From an uncultured Maritimibacter sp. (GTDB taxonomy: Bacteria > Pseudomonadota > Alphaproteobacteria > Rhodobacterales > Rhodobacteraceae), in contig CAJXYS010000001.1 of the NCBI GenBank assembly GCA_913063035.1, positions 1 through 64,000 of the forward strand: a stretch of 64,000 nt of DNA, given 5' to 3'. Of the stretch, positions 7,797-24,652 are shown in pieces (within the stretch, counting starts at the first letter, position 1; each line of letters begins with the position of its first letter). The notes under the pieces were generated by a model, which worked only from the letters and a program-made list of their open reading frames with translations, ran no database searches and was not told the origin of the DNA. A program made the translations under genes and the position numbers.

Positions 7797-9227
7797 TCAG
7801 TCGCCACCGCCCGAATGCAGCAGGCCGTGCTTGCGAAGCTTCACGTAGAGGCTCTGGCGCGACAGGCCGAGCATTTCGGCCGCGGCGACGCGGTTGTTCC
7901 CGGTCATCTGGATCGCCGTCTCGATGCACATCTTTTCGACCACGTCCGACGTCGCCGAGACCAGCTCCTTCAGCGAGGCGGTGCCGACCAGGTCCATCAC
8001 GTTCTTGACGGCATCCTGGCTGACCATCGAACCGGGCTCGGCGGCCGCCATGGTGTCCTCTTGGGACACGTCCCGGATAATCAGCCCGATCCCGAGATCC
8101 CCGCCCCTCTGGCGAAGATGTGCCGCGGAGATATCGACCGGCAGGCGGGTTCCGACGACACTCTTGATCTGGGCCATGTAGCTGCGAATGCGGCCGGTCT
8201 TGATCGCGTTCTCGAGGATCAGGGTCAGGTCGACGGTCCCACGCATCAGGAACTCGCCGAGGGACTGATCCTTGACGTCGCGCAGCTGCGCGGCGTCGGT
8301 CATCACGAGGAAGGCCTCGTTGGCTTCGCGGATCACGCCCTTGGCGTCCGTCAGCACGATCGCGTCGGTCGTCGAGGCGAAGAGCGATGCAAGCGACTGC
8401 GTGAATTCCGGCCCGCGCACATCCTGGTCGTCGATGGCGGTCACGCGGCACAGCAGCACAAGATCGCCCGCAGCCCGGAAGAACTCGGGCAGGAGGGTGA
8501 CCACGCGCCCGTTGCGCCGCGCCACCGCCTCTATCCCCTTGAGCTCGCTCGTCGAGGCCGCGCCCTTGAGCGCCTCGAGGAACTCGGTGCGCCGTCGCCC
8601 CTCGAAGGCCTGCGCGATCCCGCTGTCGGACAATCCGTCCACGGTGCTGCCCAGCAACTGGGCCGCCGCCGTGTTCAGGTCGCGGATCTTTCCACCCTCG
8701 GGATCGACCAGCACCAGCGGCGTCTCCGAGGCCTCCAGCACCACGCGGAAATAGGTCTCGATCCCGCGCATGCGCTGCTGTTCGCGCTCGCGCGCCATCT
8801 GCTCGCGCACGAGTCGCTGCTGCACCTCGGCGAAGGGCTGCAGATCCCGCCCGAGCAACAGCACCGTTTCCCCGCCACGGATCCGGTGCATCGTGTAGCG
8901 GATCGGAAACTCCCACTTCGCATTGTCGATGTGGTTGAGCTCGATCGGACGCACCTGCGCATCCGGGCTCTCGCGCAGCGCGCGCGCCCGGGTTTCGAAC
9001 TTGTCGACACATTCGTCGGTCAGGAAATCGGCGAAGGGCCGCCCCACCCAGTGGTCGAGGCACCCAAGCGTCGGGCATTCTGTATTGACGGAAATTCCGC
9101 TGACGACACCGGCTTCGTCCACTACGACGGCAATATCTGAAGACCGTTCGATCGCCTGATCGATATCGGTAGCTTCTGGCAGGACACCAGCGCGGAACCG
9201 TTCCGATGTCCTCAGTTGCCGTATCAC
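7797..9227 (-). CDS. ppsR: Photosynthesis repressor PpsR (CrtJ)
   Basis: The 476-residue redox-responsive regulator represses bch, crt and puc genes. Order of parts: an N-terminal region and PAS domains (about residues 20-130, 160-265 and 280-390), a linker coiled coil (QQRLVREQMAREREQQRMR), and a C-terminal Fis-type helix-turn-helix (NNRVAAAEMLGLSRQSLYVKLRKHG). Cys260 and Cys434 lie close to the positions of the redox cysteines 251 and 424 of Rhodobacter sphaeroides PpsR. It starts at GTG with an upstream GAGGTGAAGG. Its recognition sequence occurs eight times in the window. It is followed by bchG and preceded by ppaA, the usual order. Confidence 0.95.
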   Translation of the reverse strand: MIRQLRTSERFRAGVLPEATDIDQAIERSSDIAVVVDEAGVVSGISVNTECPTLGCLDHWVGRPFADFLTDECVDKFETRARALRESPDAQVRPIELNHIDNAKWEFPIRYTMHRIRGGETVLLLGRDLQPFAEVQQRLVREQMAREREQQRMRGIETYFRVVLEASETPLVLVDPEGGKIRDLNTAAAQLLGSTVDGLSDSGIAQAFEGRRRTEFLEALKGAASTSELKGIEAVARRNGRVVTLLPEFFRAAGDLVLLCRVTAIDDQDVRGPEFTQSLASLFASTTDAIVLTDAKGVIREANEAFLVMTDAAQLRDVKDQSLGEFLMRGTVDLTLILENAIKTGRIRSYMAQIKSVVGTRLPVDISAAHLRQRGGDLGIGLIIRDVSQEDTMAAAEPGSMVSQDAVKNVMDLVGTASLKELVSATSDVVEKMCIETAIQMTGNNRVAAAEMLGLSRQSLYVKLRKHGLLHSGGGD

Positions 9228-9262
9228 ACCTTCACCTCAATGCCGTTTTTCGTCGCCCCCGG

Positions 9263-10066
9263 TCAAAGCGACGCGCCAACAGACAATGTTTCGGCGACAG
9301 ACGCAAGCCCGCACCGCTCGACAGCCTCGCGGACGCTTTTGACGGCGTGATCGACGCCGGTTTTGTCTTCTATGTCGTCCGCGATCTCGACCGCTTTGCC
9401 CCCGACGACGATCGGCGGGCACTCGGCCACTTTCGCGCGCAGATCTTTCACCATGTCCGCAAGCGGTTCAATGGATTTCCGCACGGCGAGCGTGACCCCG
9501 ACCATCGCGAACCTGCCTTCGCGCACGACTTCCGCAATCTCTTCGGCGGTCATGCCGATCGCCATGTTCACCCAGATGCCATGTCGGCGGAACTGGTCCG
9601 CGGCCACGAAGGCCCCCAGCGAATGCTCCTCGAAATCGGGCACGGCCATCAGGATCGACTGCCCGAGCGGGATGCTGCGATCCATCCACTTGCCGCAGCC
9701 CTCGTCGCCGCTGTGGCGGAACAGCTTTTGCAGCCGCGCCGCGCCGACGGTCACGTCGACGAAGCTTGCCTCGTCCTTCAGCCACATCTGGCCGAGCTGG
9801 CGCGCGGCCTCGGGGACGTAGGCCTGGTAGATCTCCTGCGAACTCACCCCCTTGGCGACAAGCTCGGTGATCACGGCGTGGTGGCTGGTCTCGGACTGCG
9901 ACATCAGCGCCTCGCAGAAACGCTCCACCCATTCGGCCCGTGTCTCGGGGTGGGCGGGGCTGTGCGACGACGCGATGCTGCGCAGCGCCGATTCTGCGAG
10001 ATACCGTATCCCCCTGCCCTGCTGGTGCGAGAAACCGGCCCGCTCTTTACGAAAATCATTTGGCAT
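9263..10066 (-). CDS. ppaA: PpaA/AerR-type cobalamin-binding antirepressor
   Basis: The 267-residue protein belongs to the PpaA/AerR family that binds a corrinoid through a SCHIC-type fold and relieves PpsR repression. His148 in the segment VPDFEEHSLGAF is the likely cobalamin axial ligand, by analogy with the AerR histidine. The N-terminal part is helical (QSETSHHAVITELVAKGVSSQEIYQAYV) and the C-terminal half is Rossmann-like (FAMVGVTLA, PPIVVGGKA). It starts at ATG 10066 with GGGGGGTG just upstream. It lies 35 bp before ppsR and shares a regulatory region with the divergent bchF. Confidence 0.9.
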   Translation of the reverse strand: MPNDFRKERAGFSHQQGRGIRYLAESALRSIASSHSPAHPETRAEWVERFCEALMSQSETSHHAVITELVAKGVSSQEIYQAYVPEAARQLGQMWLKDEASFVDVTVGAARLQKLFRHSGDEGCGKWMDRSIPLGQSILMAVPDFEEHSLGAFVAADQFRRHGIWVNMAIGMTAEEIAEVVREGRFAMVGVTLAVRKSIEPLADMVKDLRAKVAECPPIVVGGKAVEIADDIEDKTGVDHAVKSVREAVERCGLASVAETLSVGASL

Positions 10067-10159
10067 TTTGCACCCCCCTGGGCCTTGCGCTGGCCGCGGT
10101 GCGTCTGGTGCGTCACATCAGCTAGCCGATACCATAACCTTGCGAGTCAATTTCGAAAA

Positions 10160-10177
10160 TGTCAAATATAGTTGACA
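10160..10177. promoter_or_regulatory. PpsR/CrtJ operator, ppaA side
   Basis: TGTCAAATATAGTTGACA is an exact TGT-N12-ACA palindrome with TGTCAA/TTGACA arms, 94 bp upstream of the ppaA start. Confidence 0.88.
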
Positions 10178-10334
10178 GGCCGCAAGCCGCAACAACCGCA
10201 TCGGCCTGTTATGACAAGAAAATACCCACATGCCAATTACCCAATAATATAAGCATACTCTTGCATGTATGCCCGACTCGGGCGCGGCGCTCGCGGCGAG
10301 TCCAGTTGCGCTGACACCAGAGGCCCGTTCGGAG

Positions 10335-10346
10335 TGTAAGTTTTAG

Positions 10347-10352
<6 letters not shown>
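10335..10352. promoter_or_regulatory. PpsR/CrtJ operator, bchF side
   Basis: TGTAAGTTTTAGTTGACA matches TGT-N12-ACA and contains the -35 hexamer of the bchF promoter. Confidence 0.87.
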
Positions 10353-18278
<7,926 letters not shown>

Positions 18279-18279
<1 letters not shown>

Positions 18280-18959
18280 TGTCCTATGACCGCACGCTCA
18301 GCCGGGTCGAGACCTATTTCGACCGCACCGCCACCCGCACATGGGAGAGGCTGACCAGCGACGCGCCGGTCAGCCGCATCCGCGAGACGGTGCGGGCGGG
18401 GCGCGACCGGATGCGTGCGCAGATGCTCGCGCGGCTGCCCGACGACCTGCAGGGCGCGCGGGTTCTCGACGCCGGCTGCGGCGCCGGCCAGATGACGGCC
18501 GAGCTTGCGGCCCGGGGCGCCGACGTCGTGGCCGTCGACATCTCGCCGTCGCTGGTCGGGATCGCCGAGGCCCGCCTGCCCATCGACCTGCGGGGGCGGG
18601 TGAGCTTCCGGTCCGGGGACATGCTGGACGCGCGGCTCGGGCGCTTCGATCACGTGATGGCGATGGACAGCCTGATCTACTACGCCGATGCGGATATCGC
18701 CCGCGCCCTCGCGACGCTGGGCGGGCGCACCGCCGGCCGCGTCGTCTTTACCGTTGCACCGCGCACGCCTTTGCTGATGGCGATGTGGCGGGTGGGCAAG
18801 CTGTTCCCGCGCGCGGACCGGTCGCCGACCATGGTGCCGCACAGCCCCGCCGGTCTTGCCCAGGCTCTGGCCGAGGCCGGCGCGCCGGGCCGGCTCGCCG
18901 CGCTTGAGCGGGTGACCTCGGGCTTCTACATCTCCCAGGCGATGGAGCTTGCGTCATGA
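18279..18959 (+). CDS. bchM: Mg-protoporphyrin IX O-methyltransferase BchM
   Basis: The 226-residue SAM-dependent methyltransferase esterifies the C13 propionate of Mg-protoporphyrin IX, making the substrate of BchE and AcsF. The SAM-binding glycine motif LDAGCGAGQMTAELAARGADVVAVDIS is clear near residue 65. The ATG is fused to the bchL stop (TGATG), and the stop overlaps lhaA by 4 bp. Confidence 0.95.
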
Positions 18960-20404
18960 GCCCGCGCCGTCCCTCGCCGCTGATGCACCTGACCACGCGC
19001 ATCCTGCCCTTCGCGGATGCGGCCAGCGAAGGGCTGCCGATGGGCCAGCTTCTCCGGCTCTCGCTGTTCCAGGTGTCGGTCGGGATGGCGACCGTGATGC
19101 TGCTCGGCACGCTCAACCGCGTGATGATCGTCGAGCTTTCCGTGCCGGCGACCATCGTGGCGCTGATGATCGCGCTGCCGGTCCTGATCGCGCCGTTCCG
19201 CGCGCTTCTGGGGTTCCGGTCGGACACCCATCGCAGCGCCATCGGCTGGAAGCGTATTCCCTATCTCTGGTTCGGGTCGCTCTGGCAGATGGGCGGCTTT
19301 GCCGTGATGCCCTTCGCGCTGCTGGTCCTGGGCGGCCAGCAGGCCGTCGGCCCAGGCTGGGCCGGCGAGGTCCTCGCCGCGCTGGCCTTCCTGATGGCCG
19401 GTCTGGGCCTGCACATGACCCAGACCGCGGGACTCGCGCTCGCCACCGATCGCGCCGACGACGAGACCCGCCCGCGGGTCGTCGCGCTGCTCTACGTGAT
19501 GTTCCTGCTCGGCATGGGGCTCTCGGCGGTGATCATCGGCTGGCTGCTCACCGATTTCTCCAGCTTCAGGCTGGTGCGCGTCGTTCAGGGCGCGGCGGTC
19601 GTCGGCATCCTGCTGAACCTGATCGCGCTCTGGAAACAGGAAAAGGTGCGCCCGATGACCCGGGCCGAGCGCGAGGCGCCGCGCCCGCGCCTGCGCGACG
19701 CCTGGGCCGACCTCGTGGCCGGCGGACAGGCCGGGCGCCTGCTGGCCGTGGTCTTCCTGGGCACGCTGGCCTTCAACATGCAGGACGTCCTGCTGGAACC
19801 CTATGGCGGCGAGATCCTCGGGCTCTCGGTCGCGTCGACCACCCTGCTGACCACCGTCTGGGCCGCCGGCGCGCTGGCCGGTTTCGGGCTTGCGGCGCGC
19901 ATGCTCGGACAGGGTGCCAACCCCTATCGCATCGCCGGGCACGGGCTGCTTGCCGGCATCGCCGCCTTCTCGACCGTGATCTTCGCCGCGCCGATGGGGT
20001 CGGCCACGATCTTCTTCGCCGGCGCCACGCTGATCGGCTTCGGCGCCGGGCTGTTCGCGGTGGCGACGCTCACCGCCGCAATGACCATGCCGGCGCGCGG
20101 CGGCAAGGCCGGGCACGGGCTGGCGCTGGGCGCCTGGGGCGCCGCGCAGGCCACCGCGGCGGGGCTGTCGATCGGCTTCGGCGGGGCGATCCGCGACACG
20201 GTCAACGCCATCGCCACGAGCGGCGCCTGGGGCGAGGCCCTGAACACGCCGGCGACCGGGTACTCCGTCGTCTACCACATCGAGATCGGACTGCTGTTCG
20301 TGACGCTCACGGTTCTCGGACCGCTGGTGCGCTACGCCCGGTCCACGCCTGAAACTCCGAAAACGGGAACGGGACGGATCGGCCTGACCGACTTCCCGAC
20401 ATGA
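18956..20404 (+). CDS. lhaA: Light-harvesting 1 assembly transporter LhaA (PucC family)
   Basis: The 482-residue, roughly 12-helix membrane protein of the PucC branch of the major facilitator superfamily is needed for LH1 assembly and possibly bacteriochlorophyll delivery. The segments LLGTLNRVMIVELSVPATIVALMIALP and GWKRIPYLWFGSLWQMGGFAVMPFALL are typical. Its position between bchM and puhA is the standard place for lhaA (Orf477). It shares the PucC fold with the gene at 5530-6819. Confidence 0.93.
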   Translation: MSPRRPSPLMHLTTRILPFADAASEGLPMGQLLRLSLFQVSVGMATVMLLGTLNRVMIVELSVPATIVALMIALPVLIAPFRALLGFRSDTHRSAIGWKRIPYLWFGSLWQMGGFAVMPFALLVLGGQQAVGPGWAGEVLAALAFLMAGLGLHMTQTAGLALATDRADDETRPRVVALLYVMFLLGMGLSAVIIGWLLTDFSSFRLVRVVQGAAVVGILLNLIALWKQEKVRPMTRAEREAPRPRLRDAWADLVAGGQAGRLLAVVFLGTLAFNMQDVLLEPYGGEILGLSVASTTLLTTVWAAGALAGFGLAARMLGQGANPYRIAGHGLLAGIAAFSTVIFAAPMGSATIFFAGATLIGFGAGLFAVATLTAAMTMPARGGKAGHGLALGAWGAAQATAAGLSIGFGGAIRDTVNAIATSGAWGEALNTPATGYSVVYHIEIGLLFVTLTVLGPLVRYARSTPETPKTGTGRIGLTDFPT

Positions 20405-20432
20405 CCCGCCGATCCTGCGAAAGGACAGACCC

Positions 20433-21206
20433 ATGACCGAAACATTCTTTGGACAAGTCGATCTGGCCAGTGTCAGCCTCTGGCTGTTCTGGATCTTCTT
20501 CGCGCTGCTGATCTTCTACATCCAGCGCGAGAACATGCGCGAGGGCTACCCGCTCGAGGACGACGACGGCAACCCCTCGGCCAACCAGGGCCTTTTCCCC
20601 GTGCCCGACGACAAGACCTTCAAGCTGCCGCACGGCCGGGGCGAGGTCACCGTGCCCTCGGGCCAGACGCCCGAACGTGCGGACATCGCCGTCGAGAAGA
20701 CCGCCGCCGGGAACGGCTTTCCCTTCGTGCCGACGGGCGACCCGATGGCCGACGGCGTGGGCCCGGCCTCCTGGGCGCCGCGCCGCGACGTGCCGGAACT
20801 GGACGGCCAGGGCCATCCCAAGATCGTGCCGATGGCCGCGACCGAGCATTTCCACGTGGCCGCCGGTCGCGACCCGCGCGGCCTGCCGGTGCAGGCCGGC
20901 GACGGCGAGGAGGTCGGCACCATCACCGACATGTGGATCGACGAGCCCGAGCAGCTGGTCCGCTATCTCGAGGTCGAGCTCGACTCCGCGCATGGCGGCG
21001 GCAAGCGCCTGATCCCGCTGACCATGGCGCGGATCCAGTCGAAGCGCGTCAAGGTCCGTTCGATCTTCGGCAAGCATTTCGCGGGGGTCCCCGCGCATGC
21101 CTCGCCGAACCAGGTGACGCTGCTCGAGGAAGACAAGATCTGCGGCTATTATGCCGGCGGCACGCTCTATGCCAGCGAGAGCCGGCTCGAACCGCAGCTC
21201 GGCTAA
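20433..21206 (+). CDS. puhA: Reaction centre H subunit PuhA
   Basis: The 257-residue H subunit caps the cytoplasmic face of the L-M reaction centre and guides proton entry to QB. A single membrane helix (about residues 12-31, VSLWLFWIFFALLIFYIQRE) is followed by the PRC-barrel domain (GTITDMWIDEPEQLVRYLEVEL). The start has a GAAAGGACAG ribosome site. It heads the puhABC group. Confidence 0.97.
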   Translation: MTETFFGQVDLASVSLWLFWIFFALLIFYIQRENMREGYPLEDDDGNPSANQGLFPVPDDKTFKLPHGRGEVTVPSGQTPERADIAVEKTAAGNGFPFVPTGDPMADGVGPASWAPRRDVPELDGQGHPKIVPMAATEHFHVAAGRDPRGLPVQAGDGEEVGTITDMWIDEPEQLVRYLEVELDSAHGGGKRLIPLTMARIQSKRVKVRSIFGKHFAGVPAHASPNQVTLLEEDKICGYYAGGTLYASESRLEPQLG

Positions 21207-21222
21207 CAAACGGGAGGGTGCC

Positions 21223-21861
21223 ATGCACCACGATCACGACGATTTCGCCGTAGAGCCGGTCAAGGGCCTGCCGGAACGCCCGCCCGAGGGCGAACACATC
21301 CTGTGGCAGGGCCGCCCGAACTGGTGGGCGCTGACACGGGAATCGCTCAGCCTTTACTGGGTGGCCGGCTATTTCGTGGCGCTGGCGGTCTGGCGCTTCG
21401 TCACGATGGCCGACCAGGTCGGTGCCGTGATCGCGTTCCGGGCCTCCTTCCCCTTCATCATCCTCGGCGCCATCGTCTGCGCGCTCCTGATGATCGTCGG
21501 CTGGGTCCAGGCCCGCGCCGCCGTCTACACCATCACGAACCGCCGCGTCGCCATGCGGATCGGCGCGGCCCTCACCGTGACGCTGAACCTGCCCTTCACG
21601 CAGATCCGCAACGCGGGCCTCGACCTGCGCCGGGGCGGCACCGGGACGATCGCGCTCGAGCTGATGGGCGAGACGCGGCTCTCCTACCTCGTCTGCTGGC
21701 CGCATGTCCGACCCTGGGTGATGCGCCGCACGCAGCCGGCCCTGCGCTGCATCCCCGAGGCCGAGCGCGTCGCCCATATCCTGGCCGAGGCCGCCGAGGC
21801 CCGGGTCAGCACGCCGCAGCTCCAGCGTCAGCCCACCGCCGCCTCCGTCGCGGCCGAATGA
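21223..21861 (+). CDS. puhB: Photosynthetic complex assembly protein PuhB
   Basis: The 212-residue protein has two to three N-terminal hydrophobic segments (SLYWVAGYFVALAVWRFV; PFIILGAIVCALLMIVGW) followed by a PH-like domain (AAVYTITNRRVAMRIGAALTVTLNLPFTQI). PuhB assists reaction-centre assembly. The ATG at 21223 is 16 bp past puhA, with CGGGAGGG just upstream. The N-terminus HHDHDDFAVEPVKGLPERPPEGE is family-typical. Confidence 0.92.
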   Translation: MHHDHDDFAVEPVKGLPERPPEGEHILWQGRPNWWALTRESLSLYWVAGYFVALAVWRFVTMADQVGAVIAFRASFPFIILGAIVCALLMIVGWVQARAAVYTITNRRVAMRIGAALTVTLNLPFTQIRNAGLDLRRGGTGTIALELMGETRLSYLVCWPHVRPWVMRRTQPALRCIPEAERVAHILAEAAEARVSTPQLQRQPTAASVAAE

Positions 21862-21865
21862 ACAC

Positions 21866-22342
21866 GTGATCGCCATGTCCCACAGCCAGACACATCCCCA
21901 CGCCCCGCCCCGCGACAAGGAACTGATCCCGCGCGCCATGGCGCGCGCGATGCTGGCGCTGGTGCTGACGACGCTGGTTCTGGTGACCGCCGCGCGGCTC
22001 ACCGACCGGCCGCTGATCGCGACGCCGCCCGAAGGCGAGGTCAGGCTCAGCCGCGAGATTCTTCTCTCGGGCGACATGGCCGGTGCGGCCACGATCCGCG
22101 ACCTCGATGGCCGGATGATCGCGGATCTCACGCCCCAGGAGGGCGGATTCATTTCAGGCGTCTGGCGCGTCATCCAGCGCGAGCGGACCAAGCACCGCGT
22201 CGCGCTCGATGGCCCGGTGGCTCTCGTCGCCTACGACACCGGACGCATTTCGATCCACGACCCGAGCACGGGCTGGAGCGCCGATTTAATGGGATTCGGC
22301 GCAGACAACGCCAACGCCTTCGCGAGGCTGTTGGCAAAATAG
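21866..22342 (+). CDS. puhC: Photosynthetic complex assembly protein PuhC
   Basis: This protein of about 155 residues has one N-terminal membrane helix (AMLALVLTTLVLVTAARL) and a periplasmic domain (ATIRDLDGRMIADLTPQEGGFISGVWRVIQRER), the PuhC layout. Two starts are possible: the GTG at 21866 given here and an ATG at 21875; neither has a strong ribosome site, so translation may be coupled to puhB, which ends 4 bp earlier. PuhC supports LH1/reaction-centre assembly. Confidence 0.88.
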   Translation: MIAMSHSQTHPHAPPRDKELIPRAMARAMLALVLTTLVLVTAARLTDRPLIATPPEGEVRLSREILLSGDMAGAATIRDLDGRMIADLTPQEGGFISGVWRVIQRERTKHRVALDGPVALVAYDTGRISIHDPSTGWSADLMGFGADNANAFARLLAK

Positions 22343-22355
22343 GGAGGAAGCCAAA

Positions 22356-22652
22356 ATGGGATGGCTGACCAAGGATATCGAACACGCGCCATGTACCGTG
22401 GAAGTGAGTCACAAGTTCGAAAGCCTGCACGCGCATGTGCGCTTCAACAACGGGACGACCGTCTACCCCGGTGACGAGGTCAAGGTTCACGGGCCCGAGA
22501 TCATGGCGCCCTTCGGTGAAATCGTCCGCGAGGACCGCGACGCCACGATCGTGCGCGCCTCCAAGCTCGAGCAGCTCTGGACCCGCCTGACCGGCGATTT
22601 CGAGGTGATGGAGCTTTGCGAGTTCTCCTTTTCCGAGGAGGTCACGCTATGA
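22356..22652 (+). CDS. Conserved-looking small protein between puhC and acsF, function unknown
   Basis: This 98-residue soluble protein has no signal peptide or membrane segment. It has a clear AGGGAGGAAG ribosome site and is translationally coupled to acsF (ATGA overlap). Visible segments: CTVEVSHKFESLHAHVRFNNGTTVYPGDEVKVHG, which reads like a small beta-barrel, and an acidic C-terminus (EVMELCEFSFSEEVTL). Its fixed place suggests a role with AcsF or reaction-centre assembly; I cannot name one. Confidence 0.85.
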   Translation: MGWLTKDIEHAPCTVEVSHKFESLHAHVRFNNGTTVYPGDEVKVHGPEIMAPFGEIVREDRDATIVRASKLEQLWTRLTGDFEVMELCEFSFSEEVTL

Positions 22653-23773
22653 ACATGCAAAGCAAGCATACCGCCGACGCGACGACCGTCGAAGAGGGAC
22701 TCGCGATCCAGGAAGAGCAGGCCAAGCTCGACAGCAAGTTCGCCACCGACGTGGCGATGCAGAACACGCTGCTCACCCCGCGCTTTTACACCACCGATTT
22801 CGACGAGCTCGACGGGATCGACGTCTCTTCCGTCCGCAAGGACTGGGATGCGCTGATCGACGAGATGGAGGCGGACCCGAACAAGGGCCACTTCAAGAAG
22901 AACGAGGACTGGGATCACGTCGACTGGGACGGCATGGACCCCGACCTGAAGAAAGAGTTCATCGACTTCCTGATCTCGTCCTGCACCGCGGAGTTCTCGG
23001 GCTGCGTTCTCTACAAGGAGATGAAACGCCGCGGGAAGAATTCCGACATCGTGCAGCTCTTCCAGCTCATGGCCCGCGACGAGGCCCGGCATGCGGGTTT
23101 CATCAACGACGCCCTGCGCGAGGCGGGCGTGGCGGTGAATCTCGGCTTCCTGACGCAGAAGAAGAAATACACCTACTTCCGTCCGAAATTCATCTACTAC
23201 GCCACCTATCTCAGCGAGAAGATCGGCTATGCCCGCTATATCACGATCTTCCGGCACCTCGAGAAGCACCCCGAGCACCGCTTCCACCCGATCTTCAAGT
23301 GGTTCGAGGAATGGTGCAACGACGAGTTCCGTCACGGCGAGGCGTTCGCCCTCCTGATGAAGACCGACCCGAAACTGACCGCGGGGCGCAACGTCCTGTG
23401 GATCAAGTTCTTCCTGACGGCCGTCTTCGCCACGATGTATGTGCGCGACCACCAGCGCCCGGCCTTCCACGAGGCGCTCGGCGTCGATACGGACTGGTAC
23501 GGCGAGGAGGTCTTCCGCAAGACCTCTGAACTCTCCAAGCAGATCTTCCCGATCACGCTGGATATCGACAATCCGCGCTGGGCCGCGGGGCTGAAGAAGC
23601 TCCAGAAGGCCAACGCCGACCTGGCCCGCGCCAAGGCCGGGTCCGGTCTCGGGGCCATGCTGCGCCGGATGTCGGCACAGGCACGCGCGGCGGCGGCCTT
23701 CGCCGGGCTCTACATGATCCCGGCGAAAAAGCACGCCGTCCCGGCCACCACTCGGCTCGAGCCCGCCTACTGA
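22649..23773 (+). CDS. acsF: Aerobic Mg-protoporphyrin IX monomethyl ester cyclase AcsF
   Basis: The 374-residue di-iron enzyme forms the E ring using O2. Di-iron ligand motifs DEARHAGF and NDEFRHGEAF are present, as is the N-terminal TLLTPRFYTTDFDE. The ATG at 22649 overlaps the preceding gene by 4 bp and follows GAGGAG; a start at 22616 lies upstream in the other gene and is less likely. With bchE also present, ring closure is encoded for both oxic and anoxic conditions. Confidence 0.95.
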   Translation: MNMQSKHTADATTVEEGLAIQEEQAKLDSKFATDVAMQNTLLTPRFYTTDFDELDGIDVSSVRKDWDALIDEMEADPNKGHFKKNEDWDHVDWDGMDPDLKKEFIDFLISSCTAEFSGCVLYKEMKRRGKNSDIVQLFQLMARDEARHAGFINDALREAGVAVNLGFLTQKKKYTYFRPKFIYYATYLSEKIGYARYITIFRHLEKHPEHRFHPIFKWFEEWCNDEFRHGEAFALLMKTDPKLTAGRNVLWIKFFLTAVFATMYVRDHQRPAFHEALGVDTDWYGEEVFRKTSELSKQIFPITLDIDNPRWAAGLKKLQKANADLARAKAGSGLGAMLRRMSAQARAAAAFAGLYMIPAKKHAVPATTRLEPAY

Positions 23774-23836
23774 TGCGGGCCGGGACGACATACGGCACGG
23801 TCCGGGGCGGTCGCGCCCCGGCGCAGGGGGGCTGAG

Positions 23837-24652
23837 ATGGGCGAAGCCTGGATCGCCGCGCTCTTCGCGCTTTTCGTCTGGTGGTTCTCCACCGGCGCGA
23901 TCCTGATGCTGGTCCGCCATGCCGAGCGCGCCGGGCCCCGCGCCCCCTTCGGCTGCACCCTTGCGGCCCTTCCACTGCTGGCGCTGGGCATCTGGGGCTA
24001 TGTCGCCTCGCTGCCCGCGACAGGGCTCGGCGGGGCCTATGCGGGTTTCCTGTCGGCCCTGGCGATCTGGGGCTGGATCGAGCTGTCCTTCCTGACCGGC
24101 ACGATCACGGGGCCGGTGCTGCGCCGCTGCCCGCCCGGCGTGCCCGAACTGGAACGGTTCCTGCGGGCCTGGGGCACCATCGCCTATCACGAGATGCTTC
24201 TGACGGCGGTGCTGGTCCTGATGTGGCTCTACGGCGCCGGGGCCGAGAACGCCTTCGGGCTCTGGACCTTCGCGACGCTCTACCTCGCGCGGATCTCGGC
24301 CAAGCTGAACCTCTATTTCGGCGTGCCGCGCATCAACACCGAATTCCTGCCCGAGGCGCTTGGCCATCTGGAGAGCCATTTCCGCATCTCGCGGCTGAAC
24401 TGGGTCTTTCCCATTTCGATCACCGCGCTCAGCTTCGCGGTGGCCTGCTGGCTGGAGCGGCTGCACACGGCGGGCACGCCGGGCGAGATCGCCGGCTACG
24501 CCCTGCTGACCGCGATCACCGGGCTGGCACTGCTGGAACACTGGCTGATGGTCCTGCCGCTGCCGGACGCGAAACTCTGGCGCTGGATGCTGCCCGCGCC
24601 GAAGCAGACACGAAGAACAACAACACGACCGGAGGGACATCATGGATTTTGA
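23837..24652 (+). CDS. puhE: Photosynthetic complex assembly protein PuhE
   Basis: This 271-residue integral membrane protein has about seven hydrophobic segments, the PuhE layout. Marks include [14 protein letters not shown] and [33 protein letters not shown]. PuhE modulates bacteriochlorophyll production and reaction-centre assembly in Rhodobacter. It begins 63 bp after acsF and overlaps the hemA start by 11 bp. Confidence 0.88.
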   Translation: MGEAWIAALFALFVWWFSTGAILMLVRHAERAGPRAPFGCTLAALPLLALGIWGYVASLPATGLGGAYAGFLSALAIWGWIELSFLTGTITGPVLRRCPPGVPELERFLRAWGTIAYHEMLLTAVLVLMWLYGAGAENAFGLWTFATLYLARISAKLNLYFGVPRINTEFLPEALGHLESHFRISRLNWVFPISITALSFAVACWLERLHTAGTPGEIAGYALLTAITGLALLEHWLMVLPLPDAKLWRWMLPAPKQTRRTTTRPEGHHGF

